A DNA stretch of 64,000 nt, from positions 124,001 to 188,000 of the forward strand of contig JAGZEK010000001.1 in the NCBI GenBank assembly GCA_018368345.1, in the 5' to 3' direction. Position 1 is the stretch's first letter; every line of letters starts with the position of its first letter. The notes beneath the pieces are model-generated. The model was not told the DNA's origin and ran no database searches. It was given only the letters and a program-made list of their open reading frames with translations. Source of the stretch: Collinsella sp. GTDB lineage: Bacteria > Actinomycetota > Coriobacteriia > Coriobacteriales > Coriobacteriaceae. A program made the translations under genes and the position numbers. Of this stretch, positions 15,808 to 24,823 are shown one piece after another.

Positions 15808-17019
15808 TTAGACCAACTTAAAGCCCTTGCGCTTGCCTACGGAGAGGGTGTCGCCCAGCTTGAGGGCGCTGGGGTCGATGTTGTAGCTCTTGGGAGCCAC
15901 GGCCTTGCCGTTGATCTTGACGCCGCCGCCGTCGATATCGCGACGGGCCTGGCCGGCGCTGGCCGAAAGACCCAGGTCCTTGAGCAGGCCGGCGAGGTAG
16001 ATCTGGCCCTCGTCGTTGACGGTCAGTTCAACGTGCTTCTCGGGGAAATCGGCGAGCTGGCCCTCCTTGAACACGCGGTCGAACTCGGCCTGAGCCTCGT
16101 CGCCGGCGCCGGCGCCGTGGTAGGTGTCGCACAGGTCGCGGCCCAGGGCGCGCTTGAGCTCATAGGGGTCGGCGGAACCGTCAGCCAGGGCGGCGTCGAT
16201 CTTGTCGACCTCGGCTGGAGTGAGCGAGCTGGCCAGACGGTAGTACTTGCCGATCATCTCGTCGGGGATGGACATGGTCTTGCCGAACATATCCTTGGGA
16301 GCATCGGTCAGGCCGATGTAGTTGCCATAGGACTTGGACATCTTGCGCACGCCATCGGTGCCCTCGAGCAGCGGCATGGTAAGCGCGATCTGCGGCTCCA
16401 TGCCCATCTTCTCCATGAGCTCGCGGCCGGCGAGCAGGTTGAAGAGCTGATCGGTACCGCCCATCTCGACGTCGGCCTTGATCTGCACGGAGTCGAAGGC
16501 CTGCATCACGGGGTACAGGAACTCGTGCAGGGCGATCGGCGTCTGAGACTGGTAGCGCTTGGTAAAGTCGTCGCGCTCGAGGATGCGGGCGACGGTGAAC
16601 TTGGAGCACACCTGCAGCAGGCCGGCCAGATCCATCGACAGGATCCAGTCGCCGTTGTGCACGATGGTGGTCTTCTCGGGATCCAAGATCTTCATGGCCT
16701 GGCTCACGTAGGTCTCGGCGTTAGCCTCGATCTGCTCCTGCGAAAGCTGCGGGCGGGTGGAGTTCTTGCCCGACGGGTCGCCGATCAGCGCGGTGCCGTT
16801 GCCGATGATGAGGGTGACGTTGTGACCCAGGTCCTGGAACTGGCGCATCTTGCGCAGGGGCACGGCATGGCCCAGGTGCAGGTCGGGGCTGGTGGGATCG
16901 ACGCCGAGCTTGATGTTGAGGGGCTCGCCCTTCTCAAGCTTCTTGCGAAGGTCGGCCTCGGGGACGATCTTGGCAGCGCCCGAGGTGATGATACGCATTT
17001 GCTCGTCGACAGGCAGCAT
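15808..17019 (-). CDS. tyrS: Tyrosyl-tRNA synthetase
   Basis: 403 residues from ATG 17019, which has AAAAGGAGG 8 nt upstream. Class I signature HLGHAVPL (HIGH-type) and KMSKSYGNYIGL (KMSKS) are present, with GGTDQLFNLLAGRELM between. The C-terminal S4-like RNA-binding domain carries SASAGQARRDIDGGGVKING. This is the TyrRS type with KMSKS rather than KFGKT. It charges tRNA-Tyr in the cytosol. The leader (17020-17090) contains AGCACC/GGTGCT as a small hairpin; no T-box specifier structure was recognised. Confidence 0.93.
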   Translation of the reverse strand: MLPVDEQMRIITSGAAKIVPEADLRKKLEKGEPLNIKLGVDPTSPDLHLGHAVPLRKMRQFQDLGHNVTLIIGNGTALIGDPSGKNSTRPQLSQEQIEANAETYVSQAMKILDPEKTTIVHNGDWILSMDLAGLLQVCSKFTVARILERDDFTKRYQSQTPIALHEFLYPVMQAFDSVQIKADVEMGGTDQLFNLLAGRELMEKMGMEPQIALTMPLLEGTDGVRKMSKSYGNYIGLTDAPKDMFGKTMSIPDEMIGKYYRLASSLTPAEVDKIDAALADGSADPYELKRALGRDLCDTYHGAGAGDEAQAEFDRVFKEGQLADFPEKHVELTVNDEGQIYLAGLLKDLGLSASAGQARRDIDGGGVKINGKAVAPKSYNIDPSALKLGDTLSVGKRKGFKLV

Positions 17020-17115
17020 TGGGTATCCTCCTTTTGCTATAGCACCCTCGCCGAGAACGGCGGTGCTGGAAGTCCATAAACTCTCATATGATAACAAAAC
17101 GGCGCGACCGAACAC

Positions 17116-19074
17116 CTACGACAGGAAAATCCTCGTCCTGCCGCATGCGTCGACAGCGACCGGCAGACGCGTGTCATCGCGTTCGACTAGATAGCGCGTC
17201 CGCTGACGGCGCAAGCAGTCGCGGCAACGGACCTGTCCCGTCGCATCGGTGGCGCAGACGCCCTCGGCGGTCAGCAGGCAGTGCTCGCACACCATAAGCT
17301 CGGGACGGTCGGCGTCGACCGGACCCAAGACGCCGGGCTCAGCAGCCAGTTCGGCAATACGCTCCGCATCATTGCCGAGCAACTCGGCCGGCAAGTACAC
17401 CCGCCCCACACCGAGTCCGCGCAGCCAGGCAAGCGTGGCCCGATTCGCGCAGAACACCGGCGCCGCCACGTCAAACGTCACGCCCAGCTCGCGAGCGATC
17501 ACCACCTGTCCCAGGTTGCGGCAGACGACGCGCCCGGCACGCTGCATCAGTGAGCGAGTCCGGTCAGCGTCACCCGTGCGGCACACCTCGTCAAGCACCA
17601 CAACGGCGTCGGACAAATCGAGTCCTCCGCGCGGGTCGGAATCCATCAGCTGCCAAGCAAAAACCACGCGAGCGGGAACCGCGCACTCCACCAACTCCGT
17701 CGACGCACCGCCATCCACCGCAACGTCCTCAAAGGGCAGTACCTCAACGGCACGTGCAACGGGCGCAATCGCATCCGCCTCGGCCCGCATGCGCTCCAAC
17801 ACCGCCGCCGTCTGATCCAACACGCCGGCGCTGCGAATCAGGTACACCTCGCAGCCCGTGTCCACCTTACGCTTGCAATGCACGACGACGCGCTTCCCCG
17901 CTGCGGCATCCACCGGGCAGGGCACCTGCGGCCAGCGCTTGGGCACATCGGGACGCGCGTCGACACCCGGATAGAACCGAACCTCGAGCGTATCACCCGC
18001 CGCCACGGCGGCGTCGAGCTCAACGGTCACCTCTTCGTGGCCCACAGCGACCAAGCGTCCCACGCGCACGCCCTGGTTAATTGCGCGCTCAAAGCTCATC
18101 AGCTCGGCACCCGAACGCCCTCGCAGGTACGCATCGGTAAACCCACGGTTAAACGACCTTCCCAGCTCGCGCTCAAGCTCTTCCACGGCACCGGGGTCCC
18201 ACGCGCCGTCGCACAGCATATCGAGTGCCCGGCGCCACACCCGCACCACGTTGAATACGTAATCGGGGTTCTTCATGCGTCCCTCGATCTTGAGCGACGC
18301 CACGCCGGCATCTACAAGCTCGGGCAGATGCGCAATACCCAGATAGTCACGCGGACACAGCAGACGATCTCCCTCGACGGCGACAACGCTCTGCCCCGCC
18401 TCGTCCACCAGGTCGTACGTCAGACGGCACGGCTGCGTGCAGTCGCCGCGCATCGCCGAGCGCCCACGCCGCAGGGCCGAGAACTCGCACGCCCCCGAAT
18501 AGCCGATGCAAATCGCACCGTGGCAGAATACCTCGATGGGCACGCCCGTGGCACATAGCGCCGCAATCTCGTCGACCGTCAGCTCGCGTGCCGTCGTCAC
18601 GCGCTCGACCCCCAACTCATCGGCGGCAAACCGCACGGCGCCTTCGCTATGAGCGCCCGCCTGCGTGGACAGGTGAATCTCGACCCCGGGAATCGCCGCG
18701 CGCAGCGTGCAGGCCAACCCGGCATCGGCGACAATCAGAGCATCGGCGCCCAGCTCCAGTGCATGAGCTCCCAACGCCACCGCGTCGGACAACTCATCGT
18801 CAAACACGAACACGTTGAGCGTCACGTACACACGCACGCCATGGACATGCGCCACGGCGCAGCCGCGCGCAAACTCGTCGTCGGTAAAACCGTGCGCACT
18901 CACACGGGCGTTAAAGCCGCCCAACCCCGCATAGATGGCATCGGCGCCCGCGGCGATGGCCACAAGCATCTGGTCGAGCCCGCCCGCCGGCGCCAGCAGC
19001 TCGGGCAGCGCCGCACCGACAGCATCCAATCCAGTCTTGTGTTGTCCGCTCGGCCCCATCGTCCGAATCGCCAT
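17116..19074 (-). CDS. U32 family peptidase / RNA hydroxylation protein-like
   Basis: 652 residues from ATG 19074 (AAGGAG 8 nt upstream). ELLAPAGGLDQMLVAIAAGADAIYAG opens the U32 barrel. EVFCHGAICIGYSGACEFSA with MRGDCTQPCRLTYDL is the U32 cysteine signature, followed by SLKIEGRMKNPDYV. The C-terminal half has a collagenase-like domain and a CEHCLLT...CRDC cysteine pair. In E. coli relatives (RlhA, TrhP) act in rRNA or tRNA hydroxylation with iron-sulfur clusters. Which RNA is modified here cannot be told. Confidence 0.85.
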   Translation of the reverse strand: MAIRTMGPSGQHKTGLDAVGAALPELLAPAGGLDQMLVAIAAGADAIYAGLGGFNARVSAHGFTDDEFARGCAVAHVHGVRVYVTLNVFVFDDELSDAVALGAHALELGADALIVADAGLACTLRAAIPGVEIHLSTQAGAHSEGAVRFAADELGVERVTTARELTVDEIAALCATGVPIEVFCHGAICIGYSGACEFSALRRGRSAMRGDCTQPCRLTYDLVDEAGQSVVAVEGDRLLCPRDYLGIAHLPELVDAGVASLKIEGRMKNPDYVFNVVRVWRRALDMLCDGAWDPGAVEELERELGRSFNRGFTDAYLRGRSGAELMSFERAINQGVRVGRLVAVGHEEVTVELDAAVAAGDTLEVRFYPGVDARPDVPKRWPQVPCPVDAAAGKRVVVHCKRKVDTGCEVYLIRSAGVLDQTAAVLERMRAEADAIAPVARAVEVLPFEDVAVDGGASTELVECAVPARVVFAWQLMDSDPRGGLDLSDAVVVLDEVCRTGDADRTRSLMQRAGRVVCRNLGQVVIARELGVTFDVAAPVFCANRATLAWLRGLGVGRVYLPAELLGNDAERIAELAAEPGVLGPVDADRPELMVCEHCLLTAEGVCATDATGQVRCRDCLRRQRTRYLVERDDTRLPVAVDACGRTRIFLS

Positions 19075-19236
19075 CGACAAACTCCTTACCAAGGTATGCA
19101 TTCACTCTGAAAAATGCCGTCTTCCAGCATACACGAGGCCTCGCGCGCCCCGTTTGGTTTATCGTGTAATAACTTATGTCCATCCTGCCCCGACGGCACA
19201 TCCACCGTCCGGCACGACATACCTGGAGGTCAATAT

Positions 19237-21447
19237 ATGGGTCCTCGCCAACGACAGGGACGCAGCCGTTCAAAGACGCATGCTCTGCCCATAATCCTGC
19301 TCTCGTTTTTGGGCTTTTTGCTTATCGCGGGCGTGGCATTTGGCATCGGCATGGTCGGCAACGTCAACCGCTGGCTGTCCGATCTGCCCGACTACACCGA
19401 CGCCAACGCGTATCTGGTGAGCGAGCCCACTGAGATCGTCGACTGCAACGGCAACAAGATCGCAAGCTTCTACACGCAAAACCGCAAGTCCATCACCAAG
19501 GACGAGGTCTCCCCCTACGTGCTGCAGGGCACCGTTGACGTCGAGGACGAGCGCTTCTACGAGCACGGCGGTATCGACCTGTGGGGTATCGCGCGCGCTG
19601 CGGTGGCAACCCTCGGCGGCGGGCACGAAGGCGCCTCGACTATCACCCAGCAGCTGGTGCGCAACACCATCCTGCAGGAGGAGCAGTTCGACTCGACCAT
19701 CGAGCGTAAGGTGCGCGAGGCCTACATCGCCGTCAAGATGGAGGATATGTACTCCAAAGACGAGATCCTCATGATGTACCTCAACACCATCTATTACGGC
19801 CACGGCGCCTACGGTATCGAGGCCGCCGCCGAGACCTACCTATCCAAGAGCGCCGCCGACCTCACCCTGAGCGAGGCCGCGCTGCTCATCGGCCTTCCCA
19901 ACTCGCCCTCGCAGTACGACCCCACGGTCAATCCCGATCTGGCGCTGTCCCGTCGCAACAAGGTCCTCGACAACATGTTGCGCCTGGGTCACATCACGCA
20001 GGAGGAGCACGATGCCGCACAGGCCGAGCCCATCACCCTCAATGTGACCGAAATCTCGGGCAGCGGCGTCGACGTATACTCGCAGCCCTACTTTGTCTCC
20101 TATGTTAAGCAGCTGCTGGAGCAGGAGTTCTCGACCGACGTGCTCTTTAAGGGCGGCCTGACCGTCAAGACCACCATCGACCCCACGATGCAGCAGGTGG
20201 CAGAGAATGCCGTCCGAGAGCAGCTCGACACGCTCTCGCTCGACGGCCTGGACATGGGCATGGTCGTCGTCGACCCCAAGACCGGCTACATCAAGTGCAT
20301 GGTGGGCGGCTACGACTACAACGCCGACGAGAACCACGTAAACCATGCCACGGCCAAGCGTCCCGTCGGCTCCACCTTTAAGGCCTTTACGCTGGCAACT
20401 GCCATCCAAAACGGCATGAACCCCAACGTCACCCTCAACTGCAACTCGCCGCTCAAGGCCAAGGGCACCACGACCGAGGTCCAAAACTACGCCAACCATA
20501 GCTATGGCAACATCACGCTTAAGCAGGCGACGGCATACTCCTCCAACACCGGCTACATCCAGGTGGCGGAAGCCGTCGGCAACAGCAAGATCATCTCGCT
20601 CGTCAAAAAGCTCGGCATCGATCCCGCCAAGGACAACATCGAGGACGTTCCCGTCATGACCCTCGGCACCGGCTCGATCTCGCCGCTCGAGATGGCCGCC
20701 GCCTACGCGACGTTTGCCAACGGCGGCTACTATCGCCAGCCGATCGCCATCACCGAGATTGACTCTCGTACCGGTTCGGTGCTGTACCAGCACACCGACA
20801 ATCCCTCACAGGTGCTTACCGAGGGCGAGGCCGCCGCGGTCACCGATGTTCTGTCCGGCGTCATGCAGGGCGGCGGTACGGGTGCTGCCGGTGCCCTGAG
20901 CGTCAACCAGCCCTATGCCGGCAAAACGGGCACCACCGACAACACCACCAACCTGTGGTTCTGCGGCTATACCCCGCAGCTGGCGTGCGCCCTGTGGACC
21001 GGCTATTCCGCGGGCGAGATCCCCATCCAAAAATACGGCACAGACCTGCTGGGCGACAGCACCAACCTGCCTGTCTTTAAGCGGTTTATGAACACCGTTC
21101 TGACCGGTACCGAGCGCGAGGAGTTTGCGACCGGAACGGCGCCCACCTACAAGAACAACAGCGTCTGGAAGTTCTACGGCACCAACAACACCAAGAAGAC
21201 GGAGAACGACGACAAGGACAAGGACGAGAACGAGGACGAAGAGGAAACCACCACCACAACGACGACCACGACCACCGAGACCACGGGCGGCGACACCACC
21301 GGCGGCACCGGTACGACCGGTGGCTCGACGGGTGGCTCCACCGGTGGTTCGACCGGCGGCGATGGCGGCACGCCTACGCCTACGCCTACGCCTACGCCTA
21401 CGCCCACTCCCGATCCCTCACCCACGCCTGACGATACGGTCGGCTAG
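19237..21447 (+). CDS. Class A penicillin-binding protein (bifunctional transglycosylase/transpeptidase)
   Basis: 736 residues from ATG 19237 (TGGAGG 8 nt upstream). One N-terminal membrane helix (about 20-42). GT51 domain: VEDERFYEHGGIDLWGIARA with the catalytic Glu, GASTITQQLVRN. Transpeptidase: GSTFKAF (SxxK), SSNTGY (SxN), KTGTTDNTTNLWF (KTG). The last 90 residues are low complexity: an acidic stretch, then a run of T, GGSTGGSTGGSTGG repeats, and (TP)n. The tail looks like a wall-spanning or flexible linker. It polymerises and cross-links peptidoglycan outside the membrane. Confidence 0.93.
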   Translation: MGPRQRQGRSRSKTHALPIILLSFLGFLLIAGVAFGIGMVGNVNRWLSDLPDYTDANAYLVSEPTEIVDCNGNKIASFYTQNRKSITKDEVSPYVLQGTVDVEDERFYEHGGIDLWGIARAAVATLGGGHEGASTITQQLVRNTILQEEQFDSTIERKVREAYIAVKMEDMYSKDEILMMYLNTIYYGHGAYGIEAAAETYLSKSAADLTLSEAALLIGLPNSPSQYDPTVNPDLALSRRNKVLDNMLRLGHITQEEHDAAQAEPITLNVTEISGSGVDVYSQPYFVSYVKQLLEQEFSTDVLFKGGLTVKTTIDPTMQQVAENAVREQLDTLSLDGLDMGMVVVDPKTGYIKCMVGGYDYNADENHVNHATAKRPVGSTFKAFTLATAIQNGMNPNVTLNCNSPLKAKGTTTEVQNYANHSYGNITLKQATAYSSNTGYIQVAEAVGNSKIISLVKKLGIDPAKDNIEDVPVMTLGTGSISPLEMAAAYATFANGGYYRQPIAITEIDSRTGSVLYQHTDNPSQVLTEGEAAAVTDVLSGVMQGGGTGAAGALSVNQPYAGKTGTTDNTTNLWFCGYTPQLACALWTGYSAGEIPIQKYGTDLLGDSTNLPVFKRFMNTVLTGTEREEFATGTAPTYKNNSVWKFYGTNNTKKTENDDKDKDENEDEEETTTTTTTTTTETTGGDTTGGTGTTGGSTGGSTGGSTGGDGGTPTPTPTPTPTPTPDPSPTPDDTVG

Positions 21448-21471
21448 AAATCATCCGGCCATAAGCAACAA

Positions 21472-21511
21472 GGCCCCCGAGCAGCTTATTCAACTGCTCG
21501 GGGGCCTTTTT
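21472..21511 (+). terminator. Terminator after the PBP gene
   Basis: Thirteen-bp perfect stem GGCCCCCGAGCAG/CTGCTCGGGGGCC with a 9-nt loop and a T5 tract. Confidence 0.92.
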
Positions 21512-21552
21512 AGTTTAAAGCGACCTGATGGGCGGTCTTTATACCGGCAGAC

Positions 21553-21587
21553 AAAAAAGGGGGTACCGACCAACGTCGATACCCCTT
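21553..21587 (-). terminator. argR terminator
   Basis: On the minus strand GGGGTATCGA...CCGGTACCCC-type stem (GGGGTA/TACCCC core) is followed by six T (A6 at 21553-21558). Confidence 0.75.
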
Positions 21588-21636
21588 ACAAGCCACTATG
21601 TCAGCGCGCACAGTGCCGAGCGCACGACCAGCACGC

Positions 21637-22074
21637 CTACTTGCGAGAATTGCTCAGCTTATTGATCAGCGCCTCAAGACGCTCGCCGTCCTCGGCCGTC
21701 TGGGCAATAACCAAAATCGTATCGTTGCCGGCAAGCGAGCCAAGCACATCGGGCAGCTCTGCCGCATCAACAGCGGCGGCGATGCCGGAAGCCGTGCCAG
21801 GCTGAGCCTTGATCATAACCAGATTATCGGTGCGCAGAACGCCCGTTACGAGCTCGGAAACCATACGCTGCAGGTGCAGGTCCTCTGCCAGAACATAGAT
21901 GCCCTCAGGGAGCTTACGCAGCCCCATGTCGGCAATATCGCGAGAGACAGTCGCCTGCGTGCAATCAAAGCCCATAGCGCGGAGCTCATCGACCAGCACG
22001 CGCTGCGTGCGGACGTCCTTATTGCGCACAATATCTCTAATGGCATCCTGGCGCCCATTGCGTTTTTTAGCCAT
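21637..22074 (-). CDS. argR: Arginine repressor ArgR
   Basis: 145 residues from ATG 22074 (GAGAGGG upstream). The N-terminal winged helix reads RQDAIRDIVRNKDVRTQRVL, ELRAMGFDCTQATVSRDIADMGL. The C-terminal hexamerisation/arginine-binding domain has PGTASGIAAAVDAAELPDVLGSLAGNDTILV. It represses arginine synthesis genes with arginine as corepressor. No arg genes lie next to it here. Upstream, AATCAATCAGTGATTGAAT is a partial palindrome that could be an autoregulatory ARG-type box. Confidence 0.92.
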   Translation of the reverse strand: MAKKRNGRQDAIRDIVRNKDVRTQRVLVDELRAMGFDCTQATVSRDIADMGLRKLPEGIYVLAEDLHLQRMVSELVTGVLRTDNLVMIKAQPGTASGIAAAVDAAELPDVLGSLAGNDTILVIAQTAEDGERLEALINKLSNSRK

Positions 22075-22162
22075 ACAAACCCTCTCTCCAAAAGATGGCG
22101 GAGACAATCAATCAGTGATTGAATAGTTTAACGCTATTTGAAGGCTTTTGTGTATAAGAACG

Positions 22163-22200
22163 CATTTCGAAACAATTCTATGCAAATTTGTTTCGAAATG
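22163..22200. promoter_or_regulatory. Perfect 13-bp-arm AT-rich palindrome
   Basis: CATTTCGAAACAA (22163-22175) is exactly complementary to TTGTTTCGAAATG (22188-22200), with 12 nt between. It lies between argR (divergent side) and the end of the glycosyltransferase gene. There is no T tract, so an operator is more likely than a terminator; the regulator is unknown. Confidence 0.7.
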
Positions 22201-22206
22201 AGCCGT

Positions 22207-23247
22207 TTAGGCGGTTTTTACGCCCGTCCGGTTGAGAAAAGCTGCCAGATGCGTACACATCACGCAGCGCGCGGGCTTGGCACTGGCGATCGGCCCAAAC
22301 AACAGACCGAGTCCCCGATGGTTGTCCTTGAGCGCGGCGACCATCTGACGGGTTCGAGGCGCCTCGAGCATATCACGCATGCGGGCGGAACGCTCGATTG
22401 ACGACACTCCATGCGGGCTCAGACACAAATTCTCGATGCAGGCGACCAGTCCGGCAAAGTAGAACTTTTGGCTTGCCAGCTTGAGCCGACCACCGCTATC
22501 TGCTTCCGAGAGTGAGTCCGCAAGCTCGTCGAGCGCTCGAGTGTCATCGGATATCCTGGCAAACATGGTGGGATCAAAGGCATCTGTAAGCTTAGGTGCC
22601 ACCGCGTGGAAACAAGCGTCGCCGCAGCCGGACACGAATCGTGCCTGCGAGAGCGCATAAGCCATAAACTCAACCGTACGGTACGCCTTGCCGCGCGACA
22701 GGCATGCCTCAAACAGCGGACGGCTATACATCACGCCAGAGGCCTGAGCGACTAGGCCGCCCAAAATCAACTGGGGCAGCTCAGTCACCATAGAAGACTC
22801 GTCTTCTATGGCAATAGAGGCAGCATCCAAGACGCGCGAATGACGCTCGCGATGCGCATCGTATCGATCGAGCGACACCGAGGGGAACACCATGTCTGCC
22901 GCAGTATCGCACGCGATATCGACCATCTTGGAAAGGGCCTGCGGAGCAAACCACTCATCGGCGTTCATGGCGATGATGTGAGAGCCGCGCGAGGCATCAA
23001 AACCGGCACGAAGACAAGCGCCGTGCTTCGCGTCCTCGACGTCAATCAAATCAATATGGATGTCCCTGTCGGCAGCAACTTGAAGCGAATGGCGCACACC
23101 GGGCGCAGCATCGCGGCAGACAACGACAATCTGCAAATCGTAGAGGTCTTGGTTCTGGATACTCTCGAGCGCACGCATCGCATAGCTGGGCGAACCTTCT
23201 ACCACAAGGATCACCGAAAGTCGCGGATGCGAGCCACGTCGAACCAA
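22207..23247 (-). CDS. Family 2-like glycosyltransferase
   Basis: 346 residues. LSVILVVEGSPSYAMRALESIQNQDLYDLQIVVV is the GT2 opening (strand, nucleotide-binding loop, SIxxQ). The acidic motif appears as AMNADEWFAP, where the usual DxD is replaced by NADE. The C-terminal 200 residues are less typical. The start is a TTG with AGAGGA about 10 nt upstream. It stands alone, so the sugar acceptor is unknown. A degenerate or specialised GT2 is possible. Confidence 0.7.
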   Translation of the reverse strand: MVRRGSHPRLSVILVVEGSPSYAMRALESIQNQDLYDLQIVVVCRDAAPGVRHSLQVAADRDIHIDLIDVEDAKHGACLRAGFDASRGSHIIAMNADEWFAPQALSKMVDIACDTAADMVFPSVSLDRYDAHRERHSRVLDAASIAIEDESSMVTELPQLILGGLVAQASGVMYSRPLFEACLSRGKAYRTVEFMAYALSQARFVSGCGDACFHAVAPKLTDAFDPTMFARISDDTRALDELADSLSEADSGGRLKLASQKFYFAGLVACIENLCLSPHGVSSIERSARMRDMLEAPRTRQMVAALKDNHRGLGLLFGPIASAKPARCVMCTHLAAFLNRTGVKTA

Positions 23248-23408
23248 GTTATCCGTCCTCTCGACAGCAATGAATCAAACCGTGGTTCATGGTACACCCC
23301 GTAAATTAAAGCAATGAGACACCGATTGTATTGCACGCCAAGAACAGATGTTGCACACGCGCAGCTCACAGATGGCAGGTGCCGACGAACGGCGCGTCGA
23401 GCCCTCCC

Positions 23409-24233
23409 CTAGTCGAGCACGACAAGCTCGGCGGGATCGTAATCCACGCCCATAAACGTAAGGCCGCAGGCAGGAGCCGTGGGGCCCGCAGCGGTACGAT
23501 CGCAAGCATCGATGACCTCGCGCATCCACTCGGGTTTACGGCGATGCATGCCAATCTCGACAAGCGTGCCAACGATCGTACGGACCATCGAATGCAGAAA
23601 CGCATTGCCCTCGATGGTAAACGTCAGGATGTCCTCGCCAAACGCAACCTCATGGCCAAACTCGGCGCGCATTACGCAGCGGTGCGTAGGTTTGCCCACG
23701 GCAGAGGCAACCTTGCAAAAGCTTTTAAAGTCCTGCTCGCCCAAAAGCGCAGGGCAGGCGGCCGCCATCGCATCGACGTCGAGGGGACAGCGATGCCACC
23801 ACACGGCACCGCGGGACAACACGGGGCGCGCATCGCGATCGGCAATACGGTATGTATACGTACGGGAACGCGCGTCAAAGCGTGCAGAAAAGCCTTTACG
23901 GGCCCTGTAGACCTCGTTTATGGCGATATCTTTGGGCAGCAGGGCATCCATAGCCCGAAGCCACCTACGGCGCGTACACGCGAGCTCAGCGTCCGTTACG
24001 GGAACGCTGATGTACTGAGCCACGGCATGCACGCCGGCATCGGTACGCCCCGCGCACGTCAGATCGATCGGACGGCGAAGCAGCGTCTCGATGGCTCGAC
24101 GTAGCTCGCCCGCAACCGTCGTCTGTCCCGGCTGCTCGGCAAATCCGCTATACGACGAGCCATCATAGGCCACGCGAAATACGAGCGTGGCGTCAAGCTC
24201 GGGGGTCGAATTGAAATCAGACGGCGCAGTCAT
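23409..24233 (-). CDS. truA: tRNA pseudouridine synthase A
   Basis: 274 residues from ATG 24233. FRVAYDGSSYSGFAEQPGQ opens the fold and CAGRTDAGVHAVAQ holds the catalytic Asp. SFCKV and FLHSMVRTIVGTLVEIG are conserved C-terminal segments. It modifies U38-U40 in the tRNA anticodon stem. It closes the ribosomal gene block, as in many Gram-positive genomes, but is separated from rplQ by a terminator. Confidence 0.95.
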   Translation of the reverse strand: MTAPSDFNSTPELDATLVFRVAYDGSSYSGFAEQPGQTTVAGELRRAIETLLRRPIDLTCAGRTDAGVHAVAQYISVPVTDAELACTRRRWLRAMDALLPKDIAINEVYRARKGFSARFDARSRTYTYRIADRDARPVLSRGAVWWHRCPLDVDAMAAACPALLGEQDFKSFCKVASAVGKPTHRCVMRAEFGHEVAFGEDILTFTIEGNAFLHSMVRTIVGTLVEIGMHRRKPEWMREVIDACDRTAAGPTAPACGLTFMGVDYDPAELVVLD

Positions 24234-24270
24234 GGGCGCTCCCAACAAACAAGCAACGGTATCGCGACAA

Positions 24271-24299
24271 AAAAAGAGGGGTACGCGAACGTACCCCTC
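24271..24299 (-). terminator. rplQ operon terminator
   Basis: Ten-bp stem GAGGGGTACG/CGTACCCCTC (24276-24285, 24290-24299) followed on the minus strand by a run of T. Confidence 0.9.
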
Positions 24300-24325
24300 G
24301 AATATAGCCTATGCAGACGGAAAGT

Positions 24326-24793
24326 CTACTCAGCGGTCTCCTCAGCAGGAGCCTCCTCGACAGCCTCGACCTTCTTAGGAGCAGCGGCCTTCTTGGGGGC
24401 CGGAGCGGCCTTCTTGGCCTTAGGCGTGCAAGGCTCGGTGACGAGCTCCATGATAACGATGGGAGCGTTGTCGCCCTTGCGGTTGCCGAGCTTCATGATG
24501 CGGGTGTAACCGCCGTTGCGGTCCTGCCACATGCCCTGGGCAGCCTTGTCGAAGATCTCGGCAACGAGCTGCTTATCGCCGAGCTTGGCGATAGCCAGAC
24601 GACGAGAGTGCAGGTCGCCCTTCTTGGCCCAAGTGATGATCGGGTCGACGACCGAACGCAGCGCCTTAGCGCGGGTCTCGGTGGTCTTGATGCGGTCGTT
24701 CTCGAAGAGGGCCTTAGCAAGGCTCTTCTTCATGGCCTTGGTGTGGCTCGCATCGGTGCCGAGCTTCAGGCCCTTCTTAACGTTGTGACGCAT
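24326..24793 (-). CDS. rplQ: 50S ribosomal protein L17 with Ala/Lys/Pro-rich tail
   Basis: 155 residues. MRHNVKKGLKLGTDASH, LFENDRIKTTETRAKALR and GGYTRIMKLGNRKGDNAPI are L17 hallmarks. After residue about 118 comes an extra tail (KAKKAAPAPKKAAAPKK then EEAPAEETAE), basic then acidic. It is the last gene of the alpha operon. Confidence 0.95.
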   Translation of the reverse strand: MRHNVKKGLKLGTDASHTKAMKKSLAKALFENDRIKTTETRAKALRSVVDPIITWAKKGDLHSRRLAIAKLGDKQLVAEIFDKAAQGMWQDRNGGYTRIMKLGNRKGDNAPIVIMELVTEPCTPKAKKAAPAPKKAAAPKKVEAVEEAPAEETAE

Positions 24794-24823
24794 GGTCTAG
24801 TTTCTCCTCAAATATGCGAAGCA

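Noticed and set aside
17020..17115. T-box leader for tyrS
   Set aside because: The leader is short, with a single small hairpin and no T-box sequence or specifier loop.
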